DNA from: Fictibacillus marinisediminis
GTDB taxonomy: Bacteria; Bacillota; Bacilli; Bacillales; Fictibacillaceae
Direction of reading: 5' to 3'
NCBI RefSeq assembly: GCF_023149135.1
Contig: NZ_JAIWJX010000002.1
Span: 1,984,001-2,048,000 of the forward strand
Length of the DNA: 64,000 nt
The translations under genes and the position numbers were made by a program. Shown here one piece after another: positions 19,884 through 30,882 of the stretch. How positions within the stretch are numbered: position 1 is the first letter of the stretch; each line of letters starts with the position of its first letter. Below the pieces are notes generated by a model. The model was not told where the DNA came from. It was given only the letters and a program-made list of their open reading frames with translations, and did not search any database.

Positions 19884-20311
19884 CTTATACAAAAAGTGAT
19901 ATTTTAGACAAAGCAAAAGAGCTGGCAGAAATGATTGCACAAACAGAGGAAGTTGATTTTTTCAAAAGGGCTGAGCAGCAGATCAACGAAAACGGCACCG
20001 TTTCCTTCTTGATCGCACAGATTAAAAAGCTGCAGAAAGAAGCGGTCAACCTTCAGCATTACGGGAAGCAGGAAGCCCACAAAGAAGTCGAAGAAACGAT
20101 CGATAACCTGATGAAGGAAATGGACAGTATTCCGGTAGTTCAGGAGTTCAAACAATCTCAGGCTGATGTAAACGATATTTTGCAGATGGTTTCCCATACG
20201 ATTTCCAATACTGTCACCGATGAGATCATCGAGTCTACAGGAGGAGACCTTTTAAAAGGAACAACAGGCTCTGCGGACGGCTGTTCAACCGGAAGCTGCG
20301 GCTGCCATTAA
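19880..20311 (+). CDS. ricA: RicA (YmcA), RNase Y-interacting/competence regulator
   Basis: 143 aa helical protein of the YlbF/YmcA family. With YlbF and YaaT it forms the FAD and Fe-S-containing Y-complex that directs RNase Y and affects biofilm, competence and sporulation. The C-terminus carries [11 protein letters not shown], the cysteines that ligate the cluster. ATG overlaps the miaB stop (ATGA), so it is translationally coupled. Confidence 0.93.
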   Translation: MTYTKSDILDKAKELAEMIAQTEEVDFFKRAEQQINENGTVSFLIAQIKKLQKEAVNLQHYGKQEAHKEVEETIDNLMKEMDSIPVVQEFKQSQADVNDILQMVSHTISNTVTDEIIESTGGDLLKGTTGSADGCSTGSCGCH

Positions 20312-20318
20312 TAGGAAG

Positions 20319-20354
20319 GATCAGGAGAATCTAACATTCTTCTGATCTTTTTTT
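20319..20354 (+). terminator. Terminator after ricA
   Basis: GATCAG-GAGAAT paired with ATTCTTCTGATC, then T7. Confidence 0.85.
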
Positions 20355-20569
20355 GTTTGATAACCAACAGTATAAAAGAAAGTAATACAGTTACCCGTCT
20401 ATGTAATTTCACGTACCGTATTTTAATAATATAAAAATTTTTAAAAATAGGTCACCATCTGGGCATCTTACATAAACTGTATTAACGGAATCATAAAAAG
20501 TTTTTTAGCACACTAGTCATTTGCCCTGCATAGGATGAAATGAAGATTGGAAGAGGAGGGATTAAGTCT

Positions 20570-21142
20570 ATGTCAAACATAGATCAAGATCTGAATTACA
20601 GAGAGATAATTTGCAAAGCAGTATGCGGCAAGGGGCGGAAATTCTCTCAGTCAACACATACGATCACTCCAAGCCATAGACCTACGAGTATCCTTGGAAG
20701 CTGGATCATCAATCATTCATATAAAGCTTCCAGACAAAGTGATGACACGGTTGAAGTGGAAGGCCATTATGATATTAACGTCTGGTATTCATACAACAAT
20801 AACACAAAGACCGAAGTTGTTACGGAAACAGTAGGGTATAAGGATTCGATCGTACTTAGTACAAGAGATGAGCATGCGACGGGAAAAGATCTTGAAATAT
20901 CTGCCAGATGCATTCAGGCTCCAAACACTTTAGAAGCAACGATCTCTCCAAATGGGAGCCGCATGGTCATTCAATGTGAACGTGAATTCACCTGTGACGT
21001 AATCGGGGAGACCAAAGTATGTGTATATGTGAACCCTGATGGTGCGCTTGATGATTGGGAACAAAAAGACTGGGATTACGGACTGGATGATCAAGATGTT
21101 GAAGATATTGACCAATTTTTCATGGGTGAACTGGATGAATAA
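20570..21142 (+). CDS. cotE: Outer spore coat morphogenetic protein CotE
   Basis: 190 aa coat protein that organises assembly of the outer coat. The N-terminal half matches CotE ([20 protein letters not shown] and ILGSWIINH), and the C-terminus is strongly acidic, as in the family. ATG 20570 follows AGAGGAGGGATTAAGTCT; an in-frame ATG at 20540 lies before this ribosome site. It keeps the conserved position between ricA and mutS. SigE/SigK promoters are expected, but I could not assign boxes. Confidence 0.95.
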   Translation: MSNIDQDLNYREIICKAVCGKGRKFSQSTHTITPSHRPTSILGSWIINHSYKASRQSDDTVEVEGHYDINVWYSYNNNTKTEVVTETVGYKDSIVLSTRDEHATGKDLEISARCIQAPNTLEATISPNGSRMVIQCEREFTCDVIGETKVCVYVNPDGALDDWEQKDWDYGLDDQDVEDIDQFFMGELDE

Positions 21143-21148
21143 CGAAAC

Positions 21149-21180
21149 AAGGAAGAAGATATCTTCTTCCTTGCTTTTTT
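21149..21180 (+). terminator. Terminator after cotE
   Basis: AAGGAAGAAGAT/ATCTTCTTCCTT perfect palindrome followed by GCTTTTTT. Confidence 0.88.
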
Positions 21181-21271
21181 ATGTATTAGGGGTATTGTTT
21201 TCTTGAATCCAAATCTGCATCCTATGCTATAATGAACTATTGAAAAAAGAACTTAGAAGTTAGGTGAAAGC

Positions 21272-23845
21272 ATGGCACAATACACACCCATGATCCAGCA
21301 ATATTTAAAAATAAAATCGGCTCACCGTGACGCTTTTTTATTTTTCAGGCTCGGTGATTTTTATGAAATGTTTTTTGAAGATGCGACAAGAGCGTCTCAA
21401 CTGCTTGAAATCACACTGACCAGCAGGGAAGGCGGCACTTCCGAACGCATACCAATGTGCGGAGTTCCTCACCATTCTGCTGCCAATTATATTAAACAGC
21501 TCGTTGAGTCCGGCCACAAGGTGGCGATTTGCGAACAGGTAGAAGACCCTAAATCCGCAAAAGGGGTCGTGAAGCGGGAAGTCATCCAGATCATTACTCC
21601 AGGAACCGTGATGGACCATAACCTGCTTAAAGAAACCGAAAATAATTTTATTGCAGCCGTTTCATATAACGCTGAAGAATACAGCATCGTACTGAACGAT
21701 CTTTCTACTGGGGAATTAAAAGGATACGTTTTTAAAGGCGATACATCTATGCTCATACAGGAGCTTCAGGCCATGCATGCAAGAGAAGTCATCATGTCAT
21801 CTGAACTTTATGAACAGGTTGCTGAAACTGTTCGAATGAGATATCAGATCGTCAGTTCCATTCAGGACCAGAATGAGGTGCCAGATCCTTTTCAGCATTT
21901 AGTCCAAGAAAACGAAAGAGAGCTGCTGAAGAAAGCATGCGGACGTCTCTTTCATTATTTGCTCCATACACAAAAACGATCATTGGAGCATCTGCAGCCT
22001 TTAAGCATCCAGCATATTAACGAATTCATGAAGCTCGACAGCTTTTCCAAACGGAATCTGGAGCTTGTTGAAACAAACCGTTCAAAAGGAAAAAAAGGAT
22101 CACTTCTATGGCTCCTCGACCGGACAGTGACCGGTATGGGAAGCAGGAGACTGAAACAATGGATTGAGCAGCCTCTTCTCGTCCCTGCGCTGATTGAACA
22201 GCGGCTGAATGTTGTGGAAGAGCTGATCCAGGAATTTTTTGTGCGCGAGGAACTGCGTGACAAATTAAAAAGGGTGTATGACCTGGAAAGGCTGGCGGGT
22301 AAAGTTTCGTTTGGCAATATTACAGCCCGTGACCTCATCCAATTAAAACAGACATTGGGAAGCGTACCGGGCATCAAACAGACCCTCTCGCAGTTATCCA
22401 ACCCATACAGCAAAGATCTGGCAGACAAGATGGACAGCCATGAAGAACTGTATCACTATCTTGAAAGCTCTCTGCATGATGATCCTCCTCTTTCTATAAA
22501 AGAAGGCGGACTGATCAAGGATGGGTATCATGACGAACTTGATACATACCGGGATGCCAGTGTGAACGGTAAAGCATGGATCGCGTCGCTTGAACAAAGA
22601 GAAAGAAGCGAGACAGGCATAAAATCGTTAAAGATCGGTTATAACCGGATTTTTGGCTATTTTATTGAAGTTACGCGCTCGAACCTTTCTCTGATCCCCG
22701 AGGGACGCTATGAAAGAAAGCAGACACTGGCTAACGCCGAACGGTTTGTAACCCCTGATCTTAAAGAAAAAGAAAGGCTAATCCTAGAGGCTGAGGAAAA
22801 AATGGTCTCGCTCGAGTACGAGCTTTTCTTGCAGGTAAGGGAGCATGTGAAGAGCTATATTCAATCTCTGCAGCAGCTGGCTAAGCAGCTCAGTGAGATC
22901 GACGTACTTCAGGCATTTGCTGTGGTCAGTGAAGAACAAAGATATGTAAAGCCTGTCATCTCTGCTGATAACCGAGTGGCTATTGCTAACGGCCGTCATC
23001 CCGTCGTGGAAAAGGTGATGGATGCCCAGGAGTATGTTCCAAATGATATCTATTTGAATAATGAGCGGTCGATGCTTCTGATCACAGGTCCGAACATGGC
23101 CGGTAAGAGCACGTACATGCGGCAGCTTGCACTCACTTCTGTCATGATGCAGATTGGCTGTTTCGTGCCGGCAGATGATGCAGAACTTCCGCTTTTTGAT
23201 CAGATTTTTACCCGAATAGGAGCCGCGGATGACCTTGTGGGCGGGCAGAGTACGTTTATGGTTGAGATGCTCGAAACAAGGTATGCCTTAAATAAAGCAA
23301 CAGAGCAAAGTCTGATTTTGCTTGATGAAATCGGGAGGGGAACATCTACGTATGACGGAATGGCGCTCGCTCAGTCCATCGTAGAGTTCATTCATGACCA
23401 TATTGGAGCAAAGACGCTCTTTTCGACGCATTATCATGAGTTAACGGTCCTGGAAACGCAGCTCAGCTCGTTGAAAAATGTTTATGTATCAGCGATTGAA
23501 GAACAAGGAAGGCTCGTGTTTCTTCATAAAGTGATCGACGGACAAGCTGACAAAAGCTTTGGGATACATGTTGCACAGCTTGCAGAGCTTCCTTCAGCAG
23601 TAATCGAGAGGGCTAAATTCATTTTAGAAGAATTTGAATCGGACGAGCGTTCTCCAAAAAAGGCAGCGAACAAGGCAGATACCCAGCTGAGTCTATTTAT
23701 AGAAGAAAATGCTGCAGACAACATATCCAAAAAGAAACATGAAAAATCGGAAGTGGAAGAGTTTCTGAAAACGATGAACCTCTTGGAAATGACACCACTG
23801 GATGCAATGAACGCTCTGTTTCATCTGCAAAAGAAAGTGAAATAA
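21272..23845 (+). CDS. mutS: DNA mismatch repair protein MutS
   Basis: Mismatch-recognising ATPase of 857 aa. The mismatch-reading Phe-x-Glu is in [10 protein letters not shown] (about residues 28-37), and Walker [10 protein letters not shown] is near residue 606, with the signature STFMVEM after it. The C-terminus has the tail typical of Bacillus MutS that contacts the beta clamp (QLSLF). mutL follows after 13 bases, forming one operon. Confidence 0.98.
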   Translation: MAQYTPMIQQYLKIKSAHRDAFLFFRLGDFYEMFFEDATRASQLLEITLTSREGGTSERIPMCGVPHHSAANYIKQLVESGHKVAICEQVEDPKSAKGVVKREVIQIITPGTVMDHNLLKETENNFIAAVSYNAEEYSIVLNDLSTGELKGYVFKGDTSMLIQELQAMHAREVIMSSELYEQVAETVRMRYQIVSSIQDQNEVPDPFQHLVQENERELLKKACGRLFHYLLHTQKRSLEHLQPLSIQHINEFMKLDSFSKRNLELVETNRSKGKKGSLLWLLDRTVTGMGSRRLKQWIEQPLLVPALIEQRLNVVEELIQEFFVREELRDKLKRVYDLERLAGKVSFGNITARDLIQLKQTLGSVPGIKQTLSQLSNPYSKDLADKMDSHEELYHYLESSLHDDPPLSIKEGGLIKDGYHDELDTYRDASVNGKAWIASLEQRERSETGIKSLKIGYNRIFGYFIEVTRSNLSLIPEGRYERKQTLANAERFVTPDLKEKERLILEAEEKMVSLEYELFLQVREHVKSYIQSLQQLAKQLSEIDVLQAFAVVSEEQRYVKPVISADNRVAIANGRHPVVEKVMDAQEYVPNDIYLNNERSMLLITGPNMAGKSTYMRQLALTSVMMQIGCFVPADDAELPLFDQIFTRIGAADDLVGGQSTFMVEMLETRYALNKATEQSLILLDEIGRGTSTYDGMALAQSIVEFIHDHIGAKTLFSTHYHELTVLETQLSSLKNVYVSAIEEQGRLVFLHKVIDGQADKSFGIHVAQLAELPSAVIERAKFILEEFESDERSPKKAANKADTQLSLFIEENAADNISKKKHEKSEVEEFLKTMNLLEMTPLDAMNALFHLQKKVK

Positions 23846-23858
23846 AGGAGACGATCAA

Positions 23859-25757
23859 GTGGGAAAGATAATCCAACTGGACGATCACCTATCCAATAAA
23901 ATCGCTGCCGGCGAGGTAGTAGAACGGCCGGCCTCTGTGGTCAAGGAACTTGTTGAGAATTCCATCGATGCGCATTCAAGCCGAATCGAGATCGAGCTTG
24001 AAGAGGGGGGCCTGTCTTTAATTCGAATCATTGACAATGGAAACGGGATCGAACCTGATGATTGTCAATTGGCATTCAGCCGGCATGCAACGAGTAAAAT
24101 AAAAGAAGAACAGGATCTGTTTCAAATCCGAACGATGGGTTTTCGGGGGGAGGCGCTCCCCTCGATCGCTTCGGTTTCCCAGATGGAAATGAAAACAGGG
24201 ACAGGCTCAGGCCCGGGTACGGCTCTGACGATTATGAACGGGCAGATTCAATCCGTATCTTCAACAAATTCCAGAAAAGGCACCGATATCACAGTCCGCC
24301 ACCTGTTTTACAATACACCTGCAAGATTGAAGCACATGAAGACGATCAACACCGAGCTCGGCAATATAACTGACGTCATCAACCGGCTGGCACTGGGCCA
24401 TCCTGAAATCTCTTTCCGGCTCAGGCATAATGGAAGGGATCTATTAAACACAAACGGAAGCGGAAACGTGCTCAATGTCATCGCTGCTGTGTATGGAATG
24501 AGTGTGGCAAGGAATATGGTTCCTGTAACTGCCAGGTCCCTCGATTATGAAATTGAAGGATACATCTCAAAGCCTGAGATTACGAGAGCATCAAGAAATT
24601 ACGTTTCATTGTTCATGAACGGAAGATATATCAAGAATTACGCGGTCCAGCGTGCCGTTCAGCAGGCGTTCCATACGCTTCTTCCCATCGGCAGATACCC
24701 GCTTGTCGTCCTGTCGATCACGATGGATCCATCTATCATCGATGTGAATGTCCATCCATCAAAATTGGAAGCAAGGTTGAGCAAGGAGCCGGAACTCAAC
24801 TCTTTAGTGGAAGAAGAAGTAAGGAACGTGCTGCGGAAGCTGAGGCTGATTCCCGAACCTTCGTCTTCACTTGCTGCCAGGATACCGGAGAAAGACCGTT
24901 CAGAACAAAGTACCTTCACGTTTGAGCATGGAACGCAGCCATTACCGCCATCTGAAAAGAAAGCTATGGAAAATGTGATGGATGATCATAAGAAGATAAT
25001 GCTTCCAACTGAAAAAATCTCTGGTGATCCAGTGTTTACTAAGAGGATTTTAGAGGAGGAAACAGAGCTTCCAGATCAAATAAAAGAGAACCAGCATCTT
25101 ATGGTGGATGAGCCGTTTTCTCTGAATCCGGCGGTTGCTCCCGAAAGTAAGGAACTCCCGGAAGAGGATTCCAGCAAAGTACCTGTAATGTATCCGATCG
25201 GCCAGATGCATGGCACATATATCATCGCTCAAAATGAAGAAGGCATGTATTTGATCGATCAGCATGCAGCACAGGAACGAATTAAATACGAATTCTTCAG
25301 AGAAAAGGTAGGACAGGTAGCTTCAGAGCTTCAGGAGCTGTTTGTTCCTATTACATTCCAGTTTACAAATAAGGAAGCCTTAATCATTAATGAAAATCTT
25401 GAAGTACTGGAAAAGGTAGGGGTCTTTCTCGAGCCGTTCGGCCAAACAACGTATATCGTGAGAGCACATCCTCAATGGTTTCCAGCAGGGCATGAGAAAG
25501 AAAGCATCGAAGAAATCATAGAACAGGTATTGGCAGAAAAGCAGGCTGATATCAAAAAGTTAAGAGAAAAAGCCGCCATTATGATGTCGTGCAAAGGATC
25601 GATTAAAGCTAACCATCATTTGCGCAGCGATGAGATCTTCATGCTGCTTGAAACACTTAGAAAAAGCGAAGATCCTTACACCTGCCCCCATGGCCGGCCG
25701 ATTATCGTCCATTTTTCGACGTATGAGATGGAAAAGATGTTTAAAAGAGTTATGTGA
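23859..25757 (+). CDS. mutL: DNA mismatch repair protein MutL (endonuclease type)
   Basis: 632 aa GHKL ATPase with a C-terminal nicking endonuclease domain. ATP-binding motifs are [15 protein letters not shown] and TMGFRGEAL in the first 100 residues. The endonuclease metal motif [12 protein letters not shown] is near 467-478, and SCKGSIKA and CPHGRP follow, so this is the incision-competent type found in bacteria without MutH. GTG start after AAAGGAGACGATCAA. Confidence 0.97.
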   Translation: MGKIIQLDDHLSNKIAAGEVVERPASVVKELVENSIDAHSSRIEIELEEGGLSLIRIIDNGNGIEPDDCQLAFSRHATSKIKEEQDLFQIRTMGFRGEALPSIASVSQMEMKTGTGSGPGTALTIMNGQIQSVSSTNSRKGTDITVRHLFYNTPARLKHMKTINTELGNITDVINRLALGHPEISFRLRHNGRDLLNTNGSGNVLNVIAAVYGMSVARNMVPVTARSLDYEIEGYISKPEITRASRNYVSLFMNGRYIKNYAVQRAVQQAFHTLLPIGRYPLVVLSITMDPSIIDVNVHPSKLEARLSKEPELNSLVEEEVRNVLRKLRLIPEPSSSLAARIPEKDRSEQSTFTFEHGTQPLPPSEKKAMENVMDDHKKIMLPTEKISGDPVFTKRILEEETELPDQIKENQHLMVDEPFSLNPAVAPESKELPEEDSSKVPVMYPIGQMHGTYIIAQNEEGMYLIDQHAAQERIKYEFFREKVGQVASELQELFVPITFQFTNKEALIINENLEVLEKVGVFLEPFGQTTYIVRAHPQWFPAGHEKESIEEIIEQVLAEKQADIKKLREKAAIMMSCKGSIKANHHLRSDEIFMLLETLRKSEDPYTCPHGRPIIVHFSTYEMEKMFKRVM

Positions 25758-25762
25758 TCGTA

Positions 25763-25796
25763 AAAACGGTGTCCTTTTAGAAGGCCGCCGTTTTTT
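25763..25796 (+). terminator. Terminator after mutL
   Basis: AACGGTGTCCTT paired with AAGGCCGCCGTT, TTAG loop, T6. Confidence 0.8.
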
Positions 25797-25886
25797 ATTC
25801 CTTTCCTTTTTGGATTTTTCCGCATGTTCGCGTTATGATAAAGATATCAATTTAAAAATAAAACAAAGGGTATGATAGGAGTTTTT

Positions 25887-26849
25887 ATGAAAGAAAGATT
25901 ATTCGTGATTGTCGGTCCGACGGCTGTCGGCAAAACGAAAACAGGTATCGAACTCGCCAAAGCGTTTGATGGTGAGATCATCAGCGGTGATTCCATGCAG
26001 ATCTATCGCAGTATGGACATAGGCACAGCAAAAATCTCAAAAGAGGAAATGGAAGGAATTCCTCATCATCTGATTGATATTAAAGATCCATGTGATTCAT
26101 TTTCAGCAGCTGAGTTTCAGGAGCTGGCCAGAACAAGCATTTCTGATATTAACAAAAGAGGAAAAGTACCGATTATCGTTGGTGGTACCGGATTATATAT
26201 CCGTTCGGTCACACATCAGTATGAATTCTCATCGGCTCCCGGGGATGAAAGCTACCGCCAGGAACTGGAAGAGCTTGCAAGGGAGAAAGGCGAGGTGCAT
26301 GTTCATGCTCTCCTCGAAAAGAACGACCCTAAAAGTGCAGGAAAAATCCACCCTAACAATATAAGAAGAGTAATCCGGGCTCTTGAAATCTATCATAGCA
26401 CTGGCAAGACGATGTCTGATACGCTCGCAGAACAGCAAACACACGAGGAATCACCGTACGAACTTGTTTTGATTGGATTATCGATGGAGCGTGAACTGCT
26501 GTATGAGCGGATCAATCAGAGGGTGGATGAGATGGTAGCATCAGGATTGGTGGAAGAGGCCCATCGTTTATATTCAGAGGGAGTGCATGATTGCCAATCC
26601 GTCCAAGCCATCGGGTATAAAGAAATTTACGAGTATCTTGAAGGCAGGCTGACGTTGGATGAAGCGGTCGAACTTCTTAAGCGGAACTCCAGACGATATG
26701 CCAAGCGGCAGTATACCTGGTTCAGGAATCAGATGGACATCGAATGGTTTGATATGTCATCACTAAACTTTTATGATAATTTTAAAGAAATCAGATTATT
26801 TGTAGAAGGAAAATTAAAGAACCTGTCGAATGATTATTCTAATGGCTAA
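25887..26849 (+). CDS. miaA: tRNA dimethylallyltransferase
   Basis: Adds the dimethylallyl group to A37 of UNN-reading tRNAs, giving the substrate for MiaB. The 320 aa protein has the P-loop GPTAVGKT (residues 10-17), DSMQIYR near 37 and the C-terminal [10 protein letters not shown] segment. ATG 25887 follows GATAGGAGTTTTT; ATG 25872 overlaps that ribosome site, so it is less likely. hfq follows after 17 bases. Confidence 0.96.
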   Translation: MKERLFVIVGPTAVGKTKTGIELAKAFDGEIISGDSMQIYRSMDIGTAKISKEEMEGIPHHLIDIKDPCDSFSAAEFQELARTSISDINKRGKVPIIVGGTGLYIRSVTHQYEFSSAPGDESYRQELEELAREKGEVHVHALLEKNDPKSAGKIHPNNIRRVIRALEIYHSTGKTMSDTLAEQQTHEESPYELVLIGLSMERELLYERINQRVDEMVASGLVEEAHRLYSEGVHDCQSVQAIGYKEIYEYLEGRLTLDEAVELLKRNSRRYAKRQYTWFRNQMDIEWFDMSSLNFYDNFKEIRLFVEGKLKNLSNDYSNG

Positions 26850-26866
26850 TGAGGAGGACTGTATAC

Positions 26867-27094
26867 ATGAAGCAAGCGATCAATATCCAGGATCAGTATT
26901 TAAACCAATTACGACGTGAAAACATCTATGTGACTGTATATTTACTGAATGGCTTTCAACTAAAAGGACTGGTGAAAGGGTTCGATAATTTTACGGTCAT
27001 CCTGGAATCAGATGGGAAGCAGCACTTAATATACAAGCATGCCATCTCAACTTTTACGCCTCATCGTCCGGTCGAGCTGCCGGCTGAAAATTAA
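26867..27094 (+). CDS. hfq: RNA chaperone Hfq
   Basis: 75 aa Sm-like hexameric RNA-binding protein. The Sm2 motif YKHAIS is near residues 56-61 and the N-terminal helix [12 protein letters not shown] is typical. GAGGAGGACTGTATAC precedes the ATG. Co-transcribed with miaA, the usual arrangement. Confidence 0.97.
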   Translation: MKQAINIQDQYLNQLRRENIYVTVYLLNGFQLKGLVKGFDNFTVILESDGKQHLIYKHAISTFTPHRPVELPAEN

Positions 27095-27120
27095 TACATA
27101 GGTTTGTTGGGAAGTAAAAG

Positions 27121-27155
27121 AAAAACCTTGCTGGGTTCACTCAGCAAGGTTTTTC
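27121..27155. terminator. Bidirectional terminator between hfq and the recombinase-like gene
   Basis: AAAAACCTTGCTGGGT mirrored by CTCAGCAAGGTTTTT; serves both converging genes. Confidence 0.85.
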
Positions 27156-27157
27156 TC

Positions 27158-28138
27158 TTATGTCTTCGAAACGGATTGCAGATATTTATAATAGCGTTCG
27201 AGGCTTAAAGAGGACTTGAACCCAAATTTTTCTTTGATCTGTTCGGGTTCTTTCTCCGTTTGAAGTTCACGAAGTATGCAAGTTCGTCTCATGTGCTGTG
27301 CGGAGATGCCTTTTCGCAACCCAGACCTTTTGATTTCAAGACGGATCATTTTTTGTACAGCGATCTCAGTCAGCGGTTTGGGTGAATTGGTCTTGTAGAC
27401 CCAGCGGTAGGTTCCACGCTGGTAATCAAAGGCGGCAAAGAACGAATCATTGGAATACCAGGCAGGACGAACCGCAGCAGGGATCGTTTCGTAATAAGAA
27501 TAAAGAAACGCTTGATCCTCTCGTTCTATCCTTATTTTTCGGGGGAGGCTCGTTTCAGAAGGTACTTGTATGATACCCTTTGTAAAATTGATGTGTCTCA
27601 TCTTCAAGGATGTCAATTCAAGTAATGTCAGGCCATAACGAGAAAGAAGAATGACGATGGAAAGGTTGCGGCTGATCAGAAGATGCCGGTATTTTTGTTG
27701 ATTCTCCGTCAGTCCTTCATACGATTTAATGACCTCAAAGAGTTTGTCCAATTCCTCGGAAGAAATAAAGTCCTCATCTGTAAAATCAGTTTCCTCCCCA
27801 ATCCCAAGATCCACTCCGTTTACCGGATTGTAGGCAAGTTTGCCGAGCGTAATCTGAAACTGTACAAGCTGTTTTAACACCGTCAATACCCGGCGCAATG
27901 TTCGAAGCGAATAATTTCTTTCATGTATCAAAAAGTCAAAATAGGACTGATAGTCTTCTGTTCGCAGAGATTGGAATACAGAAAAGCTGTCCTCCTCTTT
28001 AACGACTCTCATCCACGCTAAAAAGTCGTTCAGATCGTAAAAATAGCGCCTGATGGTACTTTCCTGTCTGCCTTTCTTCTCCAAGGTCTCTAAATACACT
28101 GCCGAATAGCTGGGCAAGGAATCGATTAGCGGAAACAT
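27158..28138 (-). CDS. Tyrosine recombinase-like protein, probably catalytically degenerate
   Basis: 326 aa protein with a SAM-like core-binding domain (about 1-95) and a tyrosine recombinase catalytic fold (about 125-320). The expected GLR...EL box reads YGLTLLELTSL, so the first catalytic Arg is replaced by Thr. HMRR keeps the His-x-x-Arg, but the usual L-G-H reads FGF. A Tyr-Tyr (ERYYKYL) stands at the nucleophile position. ATG 28138 follows CGGAGGTAACC; the frame extends upstream with no better start. No att-like repeats or phage genes flank it. It may be a domesticated XerC relative. Confidence 0.75.
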   Translation of the reverse strand: MFPLIDSLPSYSAVYLETLEKKGRQESTIRRYFYDLNDFLAWMRVVKEEDSFSVFQSLRTEDYQSYFDFLIHERNYSLRTLRRVLTVLKQLVQFQITLGKLAYNPVNGVDLGIGEETDFTDEDFISSEELDKLFEVIKSYEGLTENQQKYRHLLISRNLSIVILLSRYGLTLLELTSLKMRHINFTKGIIQVPSETSLPRKIRIEREDQAFLYSYYETIPAAVRPAWYSNDSFFAAFDYQRGTYRWVYKTNSPKPLTEIAVQKMIRLEIKRSGLRKGISAQHMRRTCILRELQTEKEPEQIKEKFGFKSSLSLERYYKYLQSVSKT

Positions 28139-28273
28139 GGTTACCTCCGTTTGGCGTTTTTGTTTAATTATACCAACTTCCACGTAGTGAAGCACTTTTA
28201 AATCCAAATGAATATTTGGACCGTTAAGTTTGAACACTAACCTTATTGATGAGAAAAAGAGAGGGTTATTTCC

Positions 28274-28849
28274 ATGAAACGATATGTATTGGCTGCAGCG
28301 GCTGTACTTTGGATATCCGGCTGTTCGCAGAACGAACTGGATCTCGATAAAGAAAAGAGCTATAAAGCTCCTACGAAAGTCAACATGAAGAACTTGCCCA
28401 ACTCCCAGAATGATGCCCCGAACGTAAATGAAAAAAATTATGAATCAAAAAATGCAAAAGAAATTTCGGATTTGGCAGAGACGGTACCTGGGGTCAAAAA
28501 TGCAGATGTAATTGTGAGCGGGATTTATACGTTGGTAGGCATCACACCGGAGCATCACCTTACAAAGGGAAAAAGTGATCATCTGAGGTTGAGGGTTTAT
28601 CAGACCATTAAAGGAAATGAACATGGAAAAAACGCAGCCATCACGACCGCCCCTTCATTGATCAGGGAAATGAGGGCGATTCAAAGAAAGATCGACGCAG
28701 GTGACAATCTTTATACGGATGATGTTTATAATAAATTAGGAATACTGATTGGTAAAATTACCCCAGTTTCAAATCAGGCGAAACGGAATTATCAGAAAGA
28801 CCTCGACCGAACGAAACAAAATAATATGGGCAGGCAGATCTACGAATAG
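28274..28849 (+). CDS. YhcN/YlaJ-type sporulation lipoprotein
   Basis: 191 aa predicted lipoprotein. The signal peptide ends in a lipobox WISGC with Cys17. The mature part has the YhcN/YlaJ pattern (AETVPGVKNADVIVSG), a BON-like fold common to spore membrane proteins involved in germination. Transcription is divergent from the recombinase gene. Exact role unknown. Confidence 0.8.
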   Translation: MKRYVLAAAAVLWISGCSQNELDLDKEKSYKAPTKVNMKNLPNSQNDAPNVNEKNYESKNAKEISDLAETVPGVKNADVIVSGIYTLVGITPEHHLTKGKSDHLRLRVYQTIKGNEHGKNAAITTAPSLIREMRAIQRKIDAGDNLYTDDVYNKLGILIGKITPVSNQAKRNYQKDLDRTKQNNMGRQIYE

Positions 28850-28932
28850 ATTATTTCCCGGATAAGCGCAGGAACTGACAAAAAACCGCTTGATTATTGC
28901 ATATCTGCAGATCGTTCGAAAACACAAACCCA

Positions 28933-28966
28933 AAAAAACCACCCATTATCGAATGAGTGGTTTTTT
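28933..28966. terminator. Bidirectional terminator
   Basis: AAAAAACCACCCATT mirrored by AATGAGTGGTTTTTT, between the lipoprotein gene and the converging YitT-type gene. Confidence 0.85.
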
Positions 28967-28973
28967 GCGTTAT

Positions 28974-29591
28974 TTATGCCTGAGCTTCGAGGGTCAGATC
29001 GTTTTCATCATCATTTTTCGTTCCTTGCGGTTTGAACTTGCCGGCAAGGTAACTTGCGATCGTAATTGTAACGATGGAGTAGAGTGCATGTACAAAGCCG
29101 ACCATTAAAGATGCAGAAATAACAATAATAAAGTCGGTCAGAAATAATGTTTTCCCGCGGTTGATTGAAAGATGCTGATCCATATAGACAGCCAAAATAT
29201 GAATGCCGCCAAGTGATGCACCATTGTTCAACACGAGCACGACTCCTGTTCCGATAATCAGTCCTGAAACAATCGCAATGAGAAGAGGATGCATTCCAGG
29301 AGAGGGAGCAATCTTAAGAAATTCATTGATCAATGAAATCAGCGAGATACAGAGAAGTGTATACACCGAAAAGGAAATCCCCAGCCTTTTTACAGATAAA
29401 ATAAAGAAAGGGAGATTGATCACGAAAAACCAGACACCCCATGAAATACCGGTCGAGAAGGTCAGCAGGGTGGAAATCCCCGCTGTTCCACCAAATGTCA
29501 GGTGGGAAACGGTAAGAAGTTTAGTTCCGAAAGCGGTTAAGAACAGCCCCATAAGAACTAAAAGGGCTTTTTTCAAAAAATACATATTCAT
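28974..29591 (-). CDS. YitT-type/YczE-like membrane protein
   Basis: 205 aa integral membrane protein with about five to six hydrophobic helices and the YitT-family motifs FGGTAGISTLL and GASLGGIHILA. The C-terminal tail is hydrophilic and acidic. Function unknown. No clear ribosome site was seen apart from AAAGGAACG before the ATG. It stands alone between a terminator and a long AT-rich gap. Confidence 0.8.
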   Translation of the reverse strand: MNMYFLKKALLVLMGLFLTAFGTKLLTVSHLTFGGTAGISTLLTFSTGISWGVWFFVINLPFFILSVKRLGISFSVYTLLCISLISLINEFLKIAPSPGMHPLLIAIVSGLIIGTGVVLVLNNGASLGGIHILAVYMDQHLSINRGKTLFLTDFIIVISASLMVGFVHALYSIVTITIASYLAGKFKPQGTKNDDENDLTLEAQA

Positions 29592-29891
29592 CGTTCCTTT
29601 TTATGCAGCTATTTTCAAGAATAAGGCAGCAAGAAAAAATAGTCAATACATAAATTTGATTAAATATACATTTAATATTCTGAAAATATGATTTATTAGA
29701 CGATTTAGATAACTTATTTTGAATAAATATTCATGTTTATTAATAAAGATTAATATTGCGACCCGAGAGTAAGCCCGTATAATTGAAACTCTTGAGAATA
29801 CATTAGAATGAGGGCTAATCGATGGGCATTTGTCACCATAAATAATGTCATGAGTATAATAATCCTAGACAGCTAAAGAGAGGTGAATCTC

Positions 29892-30842
29892 TTGCATGAT
29901 TCCATGACATTTAAAAAGAAGACGCAAATTAATATTATTCTGAACCAAAATAATGAAAGAGATCGTGTTGAAGAAGAAGCGAGTCCTTCTGCGAAAGAAA
30001 GACAGCTTGAAAAGCACCTTCCATTAAAGAAGATGGAGCAGGAAATGGCATCGCTCGTTGGAATGGAAGAGTTAAAAGGCTTTATTAAAGAAATTTATGC
30101 CTGGCTTTATGTGAATAAATGCAGAGCGGAACAAGGACTGAAAGTGGAAAAACAAGTGCTTCATATGATGTTTAAAGGAAATCCAGGTACCGGGAAAACG
30201 ACGGTTGCACGGATGCTCGGAAACCTTTTTCATGAGATGAATGTTTTGTCAAAAGGACATCTGATTGAAGTAGAGCGAGCAGATCTTGTGGGAGAATATA
30301 TCGGCCACACTGCGCAAAAAACACGAGAGCTCCTAAAGAAAGCTATGGGGGGCATCCTTTTTATTGATGAAGCCTATTCACTGGCACGCGGCGGAGAAAA
30401 AGATTTTGGGAAAGAAGCCATTGATACGCTTGTCAAAGCAATGGAGGATCAGCAGCATGATTTTATTCTTATCCTTGCGGGTTATTCAGGGGAAATGGAT
30501 CGTTTTCTTAAATTGAATCCTGGTCTGCCGTCAAGATTTCCCATTATGGTTTCCTTTCCCGACTATTCCGTCGATGAACTAATGGAAATCTCAAGAAAGA
30601 TGGTAGCTGAGCGTCAATATATCATGGCGAAAGATTCAGAATGGAAGCTCCGGCAGCATCTTCAGCGGGTTTGTGCAGCTGGAGAGAAATCCTTCAGCAA
30701 CGGCAGATATATCCGGAATATCATTGAAAAAGCCGTCAGGAAACAATCAGTTCGTTTACTGAGAGAAGAGAGGACAGATAAGAAGTCATTGATGAGTCTG
30801 ATCGCTGATGACCTTCATCTGGAAGAAAAACATGGAATTTGA
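29892..30842 (+). CDS. spoVK: Stage V sporulation protein K
   Basis: 316 aa CbbX-type AAA+ ATPase needed for late spore maturation. Walker A is GNPGTGKTT near residue 102 and Walker B ILFIDEAYSLARGG near 156. I chose TTG 29892, after AAGAGAGGTGAATCTC, because the resulting N-terminus aligns with the short leader of B. subtilis SpoVK before QINIIL; GTG 29883 and ATG 29913 are alternatives. The 300-base gap before it is AT-rich and likely holds a mother-cell promoter that I could not pin down. Confidence 0.93.
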   Translation: MHDSMTFKKKTQINIILNQNNERDRVEEEASPSAKERQLEKHLPLKKMEQEMASLVGMEELKGFIKEIYAWLYVNKCRAEQGLKVEKQVLHMMFKGNPGTGKTTVARMLGNLFHEMNVLSKGHLIEVERADLVGEYIGHTAQKTRELLKKAMGGILFIDEAYSLARGGEKDFGKEAIDTLVKAMEDQQHDFILILAGYSGEMDRFLKLNPGLPSRFPIMVSFPDYSVDELMEISRKMVAERQYIMAKDSEWKLRQHLQRVCAAGEKSFSNGRYIRNIIEKAVRKQSVRLLREERTDKKSLMSLIADDLHLEEKHGI

Positions 30843-30882
30843 TATGATAGCTATATAATGAATAGGAAAGCAGGTAGGTTAT

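Noticed and set aside
20312..20569. SigE/SigK promoters for cotE
   Set aside because: Expected from the family, but no pair of boxes at the right spacing was convincing.
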